In this document: piece after piece, positions 42,503-49,754 of the stretch
Numbering within the stretch: the stretch's first letter is position 1
Layout of the letters: the number at the start of each line of letters is the position of its first letter
DNA from: an uncultured Oscillospiraceae bacterium
Lineage (GTDB): Bacteria > Bacillota > Clostridia > Oscillospirales > Oscillospiraceae
Assembly: GCA_910587285.1 (NCBI GenBank)
Contig: CAJULM010000003.1
Coordinates: forward strand, 52,901-116,900
Reading direction: 5' to 3'
Length of the DNA stretch: 64,000 nucleotides
The notes under the pieces: model-generated
Seen by the model: the letters and a program-made list of their open reading frames with translations, nothing else
The model's database searches: none
Told to the model about the DNA's origin: nothing
Translations under genes and position numbers: made by a program

Positions 42503-42666
42503 TAAAACACCTCCTATGGAATTAGACTTGCAAGAAACAAATCTGTGACAAAGAATTTCAAGGGAGTATGTCCGCGGTTGATAGTGTAAGAGAAAGGGGG
42601 AATTTTTACAATCATACTGGGAGAAATTCAGAAAACCGCTGAGGCGCTGGATGGCCGCCATGCGTT

Positions 42667-43944
42667 TCAGTGGTTGGACGAAATATTCAGCAGCACACTC
42701 AAATTGAACTGCCGTCCGTCTTTTTCCGTCAGCACCGCCCCGTGATATTTTTCCGCCACCGCTTTAATATTGGAAAGTCCGGTTCCCGCCGGGGGCAGAG
42801 GTTCGTCCGAGCAGGTATTCTCAAAGGTCAGCAGATAGAAATCTCCCTGCTGCTTCCCGCTGATGCGGATAGCCTTAGCCCCATCGTCTGCGCGGCAGGC
42901 GGTAATGGCGTTGTCCAGGGCGTTGGCAAAGAGTATGCACAGGTCAAAATCATCAATTCCGCAGGGCTTGGGCAGAACCAGTGACACCTCCAAGTCGATC
43001 CCCTTCGTCGGTTCCAGCTTCTCGCCCAGCAGAATATCCACGATGGGATTTCCGGTCTGATAGGGAAAGGACAGGGCTTCCGAAACAGTTTCCAGCTTTT
43101 CCAGGTACTGCCTGCTTTCCTCCAACTTTCCGCCTTTGAGTAGGCCGTCCAATAGGGACAGATGGCTTTTGATGTCGTGCCGGAAGGCCTTCGTCCGTTC
43201 GTAGCGCGCCTGGGCTTCGGTGATGTAGATTTTCTGCGCCTGGGCCGCCTGTGTCAGAGATATCAGTTCCGCCTGAGCCTGAAAGCCCTTGCGGAGCTGA
43301 CGGTAAGCATACAGGGTGCACAGCAGCGCCGCCAGCCCCATAACTTGCAGGAGCAGCAGCGTACTGTGCTTTCCGACTTCCTCCAGAGAGACGATGGGGG
43401 CAAAAAAACTGTAGGCGGTCTCGAGAATATATAATTCCGAAGCAAAGAAAAACAGTCCGGGAAACAGAAGAAGTCCGATATAGGGCGTGTGGCTGTCCTC
43501 CGTCCAAGCCAGAAACTTCAGTACAGCATAATAGCAGCCAATGCACAGCGCAAAGAAAAGAACCTGCGCCGCCAAAAGCAGCAGATACAACAGAGGACTT
43601 CCGATAAAGCGGGGAAAGAGCGCCGCCTCCACAGAGTTGATAATGCCAAGGGAGAGCTGGGAGATGTAGAAGGCCAGTACGGCAGCCAGCCAGGATACGG
43701 ACGGTTGATTCCTCATCCAAAAACGGCTGACAGCATACAGTTCCAACACACACGCGGCAATGGAGAGTGTCCCGCTGAGGGAAAGCCTGACCGAGACAAA
43801 CTGGAGCACAGTCAAAAGGAGGATGTAAGCGGCAAAGTGCAGCGGCTTCAGCTTTTTCCCAGTAAGGCGGCTGACGAAAAGAATGTGCATCACACCTTGC
43901 CCCAGGAGGCATATCCCGTCCAGAAACAGCGCGAAATAGTCCAT
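42667..43944 (-). CDS. Agr-like GHKL sensor histidine kinase
   Basis: Membrane kinase (425 aa) of the AgrC/GHKL class: six to seven N-terminal hydrophobic segments (to about 215), a coiled linker, the phospho-acceptor His256 in FRHDIKSHLSLLDGLL, and a GHKL ATPase with NALDNAI and GTGLSNIKAV. AgrC-type kinases usually sense peptides; no AgrB/AgrD homologue is visible nearby. It follows the LytTR regulator gene by a 2-base gap, so the two form an operon. Confidence 0.92.
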   Translation of the reverse strand: MDYFALFLDGICLLGQGVMHILFVSRLTGKKLKPLHFAAYILLLTVLQFVSVRLSLSGTLSIAACVLELYAVSRFWMRNQPSVSWLAAVLAFYISQLSLGIINSVEAALFPRFIGSPLLYLLLLAAQVLFFALCIGCYYAVLKFLAWTEDSHTPYIGLLLFPGLFFFASELYILETAYSFFAPIVSLEEVGKHSTLLLLQVMGLAALLCTLYAYRQLRKGFQAQAELISLTQAAQAQKIYITEAQARYERTKAFRHDIKSHLSLLDGLLKGGKLEESRQYLEKLETVSEALSFPYQTGNPIVDILLGEKLEPTKGIDLEVSLVLPKPCGIDDFDLCILFANALDNAITACRADDGAKAIRISGKQQGDFYLLTFENTCSDEPLPPAGTGLSNIKAVAEKYHGAVLTEKDGRQFNLSVLLNISSNH

Positions 43945-43945
43945 G

Positions 43946-44659
43946 TCAGATTCCCCTTTCTCTCATGTGCCGCAAAAGAGCCTGGATCAGTTCCCGCTCC
44001 CGCAGCCGGGAGGCGGGAATGTGTTCCCCCTGGGACAGCGCCACCCGCCCGTTCTGACACCCGCGCACGTAGTCCAGATTGACCAGATAGCTCCGGTGGC
44101 ACTTGAAAAAGCGTCCATCTACACGCCGCTCCAGGTTCTCCAGCTTGTCATAGTAGTCAATCACGGCCCCGCCGTTTTTGTGGAGATAGACCTTCCGGCC
44201 CAATACCTCGCAGTACACAATGTCCGAGAGCCGGATGACCTCACAGCCGGTCCCACGCTGGATCACAATGTCCTTAACCGTCCTATGTTCCAGTGAGCGG
44301 AGCAGCCGGTCCATTGTCTGACGGAAGCGGACGCGGTCAAAGGGCTTGAGCAGATAGTCAAACGCCTCCACCTGGAAGGAGTCAAAGACGTACTCCTTCA
44401 GAACCGTCACAAAGACCAGCAGGCCGCGGTCTCCCCGCTGGCGCAGCAGCCTGGCAGTCTCCATACCGTCCGGCTGCTCCATCTGGATGTCCAGGAAAAT
44501 CACGTCAAAGCCGCCAGCCCTCTCCAGCAGGGCACGGCCGTTGGATAAGCTGGTGACGGAGTAGTCAGTGATGGAGTTTTCTTTCATATAGTCCGCGAGG
44601 TGGCCGGCAAGCTCTCGGGCCATCAGCGGTTCGTCATCGCAGATTGCAAAGGTTATCAT
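43946..44659 (-). CDS. LytTR-family response regulator
   Basis: Receiver domain with D8/D9 and phospho-acceptor D57 (VIFLDIQM), then a LytTR DNA-binding domain (about 135-237; YCEVLGRKVYLHKNG, FFKCHRSYLVNL). ATG 44659 is chosen over GTG codons upstream because the receiver starts MITFAICDDE. Partner of the GHKL kinase. LytTR proteins bind direct repeats about 21 bp apart, and such repeats lie in its own promoter and upstream of the coiled-coil protein gene. Confidence 0.93.
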   Translation of the reverse strand: MITFAICDDEPLMARELAGHLADYMKENSITDYSVTSLSNGRALLERAGGFDVIFLDIQMEQPDGMETARLLRQRGDRGLLVFVTVLKEYVFDSFQVEAFDYLLKPFDRVRFRQTMDRLLRSLEHRTVKDIVIQRGTGCEVIRLSDIVYCEVLGRKVYLHKNGGAVIDYYDKLENLERRVDGRFFKCHRSYLVNLDYVRGCQNGRVALSQGEHIPASRLRERELIQALLRHMRERGI

Positions 44660-44690
44660 GTTCACCACCACGCTTTTCTGTCAGTTTACC

Positions 44691-44758
44691 AGAGTAACAA
44701 AAGAGGGGCGGGAAAGCAACCCCGATGTAGTGAAATGCCGCAGATATGTCATGAAATG
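44691..44758 (-). promoter_or_regulatory. LytTR-type promoter of the regulator/kinase operon
   Basis: On the minus strand: CATTTCATGAC (44748-44758), then CATTTCACTAC (44727-44737), 21 bp apart; a 7-base gap; -35 TTGCTT (44714-44719); 17 bp; -10 TACTCT (44691-44696). This suggests positive autoregulation. Confidence 0.72.
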
Positions 44759-44842
44759 GTTTTCCATCTCAAGCTGTCCCAGCTTGAAATAGCTTGAGAA
44801 CAGCTTTCTTTGGTAGAAAAGGAAAAGTCCATTTAAATATGA

Positions 44843-44871
44843 TTGACACACTGAAAAACTTACCATATAAT
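44843..44871 (+). promoter_or_regulatory. Consensus sigma-A promoter of the FIST/MCP operon
   Basis: TTGACA (44843-44848), 17 bp, TATAAT (44866-44871), 38 bases before the FIST ATG. Confidence 0.85.
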
Positions 44872-44908
44872 TTAAGCATCCCACGAGATTATGGAGGAGG
44901 ATTACACT

Positions 44909-45964
44909 ATGAAACAATTTTATGGCATGAGCCAGCGGGGTAATCTGGACGAGGCGCTCCAGGGCCTTTACTCGCCGCAGTTCATTATGCTTTTATCCAA
45001 TAAGGATCAGTTTGACAGCCATGTGGCGGCGCTGGAAAAACGCTTCCCCGGCGTGCCCAGCATCGGCTGCATCGGGATGAGTTATCAGTTGGGTGTCGTG
45101 GAAAACGGTGTGGGAGTTATCGCATTTTCTGACGGGGTCAAGGCTGCCGCCAATGTGCTGGAGCAGGTATCCTCCATGCCGGTGAAATACATACAGCGGC
45201 TGGAAACGGATATGCAGGCTGTGGGGGGTTCCGAACGGGACACCGTGTGCATTGATTTCTGCGCCGGCAACGATGCCTGCGTCCTTACCACCCTCTATAC
45301 CGCCCTTCACAAGCGGGGAATTTCCCTCATGGGCGGCACCGGAGACCAGGGGCGAGTTTCAGCCAATGGGCGCATCTATGAGGATGCAGTGGCCTACGGG
45401 TTGGTGCGCAATCAGAACGGACGGGTCAAAACCTACAAAGAGAATATTTACCACCAGTTGGGGAACTGCCGCTTTGTGGCCTCCAACACCGACCGGTCCA
45501 ATTATATTCTGGGGGCGCTGAACGGAAAGAGCGCCAAGCAGGTCTATAAAGATATCCTCCATGTGACAGACGAGGAAATTCTCACCCGGACGTTCCAGAA
45601 TCCGTTCGGCAAAATCAACGGGGACGATACTTGCATTATCTCCATCAAAGAGGTCAGCGGCAGCGCGTTGGCCTGCTTCCGTCAGGTCAACGATTCTGAT
45701 GTGCTAATTCTGCTGGAGCTGGGGGACTATCGGGCCATTGTTCAGGACACCATTCGCCAGATTACCAGGGATTTTCCCCGGCGCTCAGCTGTTTTCTCAG
45801 TGAACTGTTTGTTCCGCTATAAGCTGTTTTCCGAGCACGGATATATGCAGAACTATCTGCGGGATATGGCGGCGCTGGGCAATCACGCCGGCTTTGTAGG
45901 CTATGGAGAGCACTATAACAACCGGTTTGTCAACCAGTCCATGACCTGCGTGGTCTTTGAGTGA
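44909..45964 (+). CDS. FIST-domain sensory protein
   Basis: Cytosolic FIST N + FIST C protein (351 aa): GCIGMSYQLGVVENGVGV in the N domain, GISLMGGTGDQG, and a C domain ending GHAGFVGYGEHYNNRFVNQS, matching the family's GF-GYGE-MT pattern. FIST domains are proposed small-ligand sensors, often encoded beside signalling proteins. GGAGGAGG precedes the ATG. It is followed directly by a soluble chemoreceptor-like gene, a likely partner. Confidence 0.92.
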   Translation: MKQFYGMSQRGNLDEALQGLYSPQFIMLLSNKDQFDSHVAALEKRFPGVPSIGCIGMSYQLGVVENGVGVIAFSDGVKAAANVLEQVSSMPVKYIQRLETDMQAVGGSERDTVCIDFCAGNDACVLTTLYTALHKRGISLMGGTGDQGRVSANGRIYEDAVAYGLVRNQNGRVKTYKENIYHQLGNCRFVASNTDRSNYILGALNGKSAKQVYKDILHVTDEEILTRTFQNPFGKINGDDTCIISIKEVSGSALACFRQVNDSDVLILLELGDYRAIVQDTIRQITRDFPRRSAVFSVNCLFRYKLFSEHGYMQNYLRDMAALGNHAGFVGYGEHYNNRFVNQSMTCVVFE

Positions 45965-45978
45965 AGGAGGGCTTATTT

Positions 45979-46920
45979 ATGCTATTTCAGAAAAAAGACA
46001 GGCAGCCCAATCAGGCCCGGGAGGAAAAGAGTTTGTATCCTGTGCTGCACGTGGCGGGCAGCCTGAAGGAATATCAGCGGGAGCTGGTAAAGAAGGAAGT
46101 GGCCTCCCTGTGGGAGCTGAGCCAGGTGGGCGCATCTTTTTCCGATGTGCTGAGGGGAGGAGACCAGTTTCAGTTAAAGCTTCAGGGTATGGGGGAGTCC
46201 TTTTCCAGCATCAATGAGACGGCGGAGCAGTTCAGCCAAGTGCAGGATGAGATCAGCCAGTCGGTAGCTGAGGCCAGAGCGCAGATGGGGGAGCTGGATC
46301 AGGTCTCTACCCAGGTGCAGGAATCCTTTGGCGCCATGTCTGTCACCTTTGAACAGTTGGAGGCCGCCATTTGCAGCATCCAAAAATCTATGGGCAAAAT
46401 TGTGTCCATTGCGGAGCAAACCAATATTCTGGCCATCAACGCCTCGATTGAGGCGGCCAGAGCCGGACAGGAGGGGCGCGGCTTCGCGGTGGTGGCGTCA
46501 CAGGTCAAGAAACTGGCGGAGGAAATCAAGGAGTTGGCGGGCGAGGTGGATACCGGCGTCAATGAGGTGGAAAGCCGGGCCAACGGGCTGAGCGAAAGCA
46601 TCGCCGGCGCCCAGGAAACCCTGGGGCAGAGCGCGGCTATCGTTGAGCAGACTGAGGGCAGCTTTGAGAAGATTACAGCAGCTTCGGCAGGTGCAGCCGC
46701 CGTGCAGAGCGGAATCGCCGGAGTGATTCAAACCGCCCAAGGGGAATTGCAGCTGCTGTGTCAGTTCTTTGACCAAATCAAGGGACAGTACCAACAGGTG
46801 GTCACCCATATTGACTCCGCCAGCCGTCTGGGTACCACTAAGAGCGCCATGTTTGAGGATATGGACAACATGATTTCTCAGATACCGCCCCTTGTCCATG
46901 ACCTTGAAGGCGGAAACTGA
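45979..46920 (+). CDS. Soluble methyl-accepting chemotaxis-like protein
   Basis: 313-residue protein with no membrane helix and no separate sensor domain: about 60 N-terminal residues, then a long helical signalling region with the MCP hairpin tip QTNILAINASIEAARAGQEG and GFAVVASQVKKLAEEI. ATG 45979 follows AAGGAGG; a GTG at 45961 is less likely. It presumably receives input from the FIST protein encoded immediately upstream (inference). Terminated at 46943-46983. Confidence 0.9.
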   Translation: MLFQKKDRQPNQAREEKSLYPVLHVAGSLKEYQRELVKKEVASLWELSQVGASFSDVLRGGDQFQLKLQGMGESFSSINETAEQFSQVQDEISQSVAEARAQMGELDQVSTQVQESFGAMSVTFEQLEAAICSIQKSMGKIVSIAEQTNILAINASIEAARAGQEGRGFAVVASQVKKLAEEIKELAGEVDTGVNEVESRANGLSESIAGAQETLGQSAAIVEQTEGSFEKITAASAGAAAVQSGIAGVIQTAQGELQLLCQFFDQIKGQYQQVVTHIDSASRLGTTKSAMFEDMDNMISQIPPLVHDLEGGN

Positions 46921-46942
46921 ATCCATAAAAATTGAGTAAAAA

Positions 46943-46983
46943 AGTTGGGCGTACCGTAGAAAGCGGCTACGCCCAACCTTTTT
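46943..46983. terminator. Terminator of the FIST/MCP operon
   Basis: Arms AGTTGGGCGTA and TACGCCCAAC, then CTTTTT; it also faces the convergent kinase gene. Confidence 0.82.
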
Positions 46984-47011
46984 GCATTGATAGGCTTGTT
47001 ATGACTGTGCG

Positions 47012-49702
47012 TTACCCCTCGTTTGGGGCCTGGAAAAATGGAACTGCGGTATCATCTTTTCTCATAAACAGCAGACCAAAGGAGCCTGGGCCACAGTTGC
47101 AGGCAATGGCTGAGGACGCTTTTTGCAGATAAACGCGTTCGAAGGGGCAGTACTGCTTCACCAGGTTTTGAATGTATTGCAGCTTTTCCGCTTCCATTCC
47201 GGAATACGTGATAAATAGGATACGCCGGTCAATATTCCTGGTGTCCTGAAGGGTTTTGCGAATATAGCTTTTGGCCATGCGGGAAAAGTTTCCGATCTCC
47301 ATGGTGGCAACCACCATTTTGCTCTTTTTCAGCATGAGAACCGGGTGCAGCAATAGTGCATCGCACAAAAATTGGATTCGTTTAGATATCCGTCCGGACT
47401 GGCACATGATGTGGGTAGTGTTGATAATAAATGCGGAGGAAATAAAGCGCTCCATTCGCTTTACCGATGCTATGATATCCTCCTTTTTGGCGTGGTGTTC
47501 CGCCAGATGGGCTGCACACAGCACCGCCAAGCCCATGCTGCTGGATAAATGCCCGGAATCAATTACCGTGATATTTTCAAAAGACTTTGCCGCCTCAAAG
47601 GCGTTTTGATATCCCTCACTCACGTGCTGGGCCATGGCGATGTGAATCACATTTTGTGCTTCGGTCAGCTTTTCGGCGAAGAACTTTTCGTAATCCTCTA
47701 CCTCAGGCGGGCTGGAATAACCTTTGCGCCCTTCGGAGATGTGGAACAGCAGCTCGTCCGTATTCAGTTCCTGCCCATCCAGAAAGCGCCCCTCATCCGT
47801 GCAGACGTAGTATGGGCACGTGGAGATGCCAAATTCATTTTTGAGGCTGTCCGGCAGGTCGCACACGCTGTCTGTGGTGATTATAATAGACCGCCGTTTT
47901 ACCTTCTCAAAGACCAAGATATCCTTTTCGATGTCTGCCTGCCGGGCTTCCTCGTTCAGATGCACCAGCTCTTTGGGGAGAATGCTCAGCACCGCCGCCT
48001 CCAGCAGCGCTCCGCTCACCGGCTTAGCCAGATAGCCGCTAAAGCCTTCCTTACGGTAGAGAAGCTGGTTGTCACTGCCTGCATTGGCGGTGAGCGCCAC
48101 TACGGGCGCTGTCTGGCACAGCCCGCCCGGCTGTACACGCAGCGCGTGGAGGCACTCAATTCCATCCATCTCCGGCATCATATGATCCATCAGGATGCAG
48201 TCATAATGATGGTTCTGAGTCAGCTTCAGGCATTCCGCGCCGCTGTGCGCCATATCAATTTGGATTTTTGTCTGCGCAAGCAGCTTGCTGACCACCATCA
48301 GATTCATATCATTGTCATCCACCACGAGGATGTGCGCATCCGGCGCCTCAAAGCTCTGACGGTACGGTTCGCCTTCACGGTTCCTCACCCGGGAGGCCAG
48401 CGTAAACGTCCCCAGCTCCTTCTCATCAACGATATCCTGATCCAGTGTAACGATAAACTTTGAGCCTTTGGTGTACACGCTGTTTACGCTGATCTCACCG
48501 CCCATTAGGTCTACCAGCTGCTTAACAATGCTCAGGCCCAGGCCGGTTCCCTCAATATGGCGGTTCTTTTCCTCATCTACTCGCCGAAACGCGTTAAAAA
48601 TGTGGGGGATGTTTTCCTTTTTAACGCCCTGCCCGGTGTCCTCCACGGAATACCATACGCGCACCCGGTTTACGTCCTGACGCTCACAGCGCACAGACAG
48701 CGTGACCGAACCCTCGCTGGTATATTTCACCGCGTTGTTCAGCAGATTAATCAAAATCTGCTTGATGCGCACCTCATCCCCGCACAGCATACTGGGAATG
48801 GACGAATCCACCTGGAGTTTAAATTCCAGCCCCTTTTCCTTGGCCTTGATCCAGATCATGTTGACAATTTCTGAAAAAAGGGCTCCCGTCTCATAGGAGA
48901 CGTTGACAATCTCCATTTTTCCAGACTTGATTTTGGAAATGTCCAAAATATCGTTAATCAACGTGAGCAGCAGTTTGCTGGCATCCTGGATATTCCTGGC
49001 GTTTTCTGCCACATCTTCGGGGTTATCTCCACGGAGGATGATCTCATTTAATCCGATGATTGTATTGATGGGAGTTCGGATTTCATGGCTCATGCTGGAA
49101 AAGAAATTGTTCTCCGCCTGATTGAGCTCCTCGATTTCCTTTTTCTGCTGCTGAGAAAGGGCATTTTCCTCCTCATACATCCGATTAAGAAACATGAGCA
49201 GCACACTGGTAAGCAGCCCCACCATGACCATGGAGAAGGCAGAATCAAAGAATGACCGCTGCGGAGTATTCAAGGACGCAAATTCCGGATAATAAAAGGC
49301 AATACCATAGCAGAGCAGTGTTTCCGCTGTGCACAGGACGAAAAACACGGCCATACGCCGACCCTGAAGGGTGATGCAGATGTAAATGAAGCAAAGCACA
49401 AACCATTCCGGCACTCCGCTGTAAAATCCGCCCGCAGAAAAAAAGGTAAAGGGGAACAGGATTAACTGCAATACCACAATGGCCGTAGCCCCCGCCTGGA
49501 TGTTTTCCGTACGGATGCTGACCTTTACAATTATCGCTACAGCCACCAGGCTTATGGCCAGGAGCACATAATTCAAGACGTGCCTGCCCATGGGCAGGGT
49601 AAACACCAGCGCAATCATGAAGATCACGGTGACAATGCGGAACATACGCTCGCGCAGGCTGATTCTATGATCAGAGAGGATTTCAAACCATTTTTTAATC
49701 AC
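47012..49702 (-). CDS. Hybrid histidine kinase with receiver and C-terminal DegV domain
   Basis: 896-residue membrane protein: about six N-terminal helices (22-172), HisKA H-box MSHEIRTPINT (His206), ATPase (about 265-422; NAVKY, DTGQGV, GTGLGLS), receiver (457-575, D506 in CILMDHMMP, AKP at 559-561) and, from about 606, a DegV-type fatty-acid-binding domain: IITTDSVCDLP, SSPPEVEDYEKFF, VIDSGHLSSSMGL and the ending NCGPGSFGLLF. DegV proteins normally stand alone (about 280 aa) and bind fatty acids for FakA kinase. No stop or frame break interrupts the fusion. Third gene of a three-gene relay operon. Confidence 0.9.
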   Translation of the reverse strand: MIKKWFEILSDHRISLRERMFRIVTVIFMIALVFTLPMGRHVLNYVLLAISLVAVAIIVKVSIRTENIQAGATAIVVLQLILFPFTFFSAGGFYSGVPEWFVLCFIYICITLQGRRMAVFFVLCTAETLLCYGIAFYYPEFASLNTPQRSFFDSAFSMVMVGLLTSVLLMFLNRMYEEENALSQQQKKEIEELNQAENNFFSSMSHEIRTPINTIIGLNEIILRGDNPEDVAENARNIQDASKLLLTLINDILDISKIKSGKMEIVNVSYETGALFSEIVNMIWIKAKEKGLEFKLQVDSSIPSMLCGDEVRIKQILINLLNNAVKYTSEGSVTLSVRCERQDVNRVRVWYSVEDTGQGVKKENIPHIFNAFRRVDEEKNRHIEGTGLGLSIVKQLVDLMGGEISVNSVYTKGSKFIVTLDQDIVDEKELGTFTLASRVRNREGEPYRQSFEAPDAHILVVDDNDMNLMVVSKLLAQTKIQIDMAHSGAECLKLTQNHHYDCILMDHMMPEMDGIECLHALRVQPGGLCQTAPVVALTANAGSDNQLLYRKEGFSGYLAKPVSGALLEAAVLSILPKELVHLNEEARQADIEKDILVFEKVKRRSIIITTDSVCDLPDSLKNEFGISTCPYYVCTDEGRFLDGQELNTDELLFHISEGRKGYSSPPEVEDYEKFFAEKLTEAQNVIHIAMAQHVSEGYQNAFEAAKSFENITVIDSGHLSSSMGLAVLCAAHLAEHHAKKEDIIASVKRMERFISSAFIINTTHIMCQSGRISKRIQFLCDALLLHPVLMLKKSKMVVATMEIGNFSRMAKSYIRKTLQDTRNIDRRILFITYSGMEAEKLQYIQNLVKQYCPFERVYLQKASSAIACNCGPGSFGLLFMRKDDTAVPFFQAPNEG

Positions 49703-49754
49703 GCACTCTCCACTCCCTTCAAACGGCGTCTCTCAAGCAGAGTGCCGAAACAAG

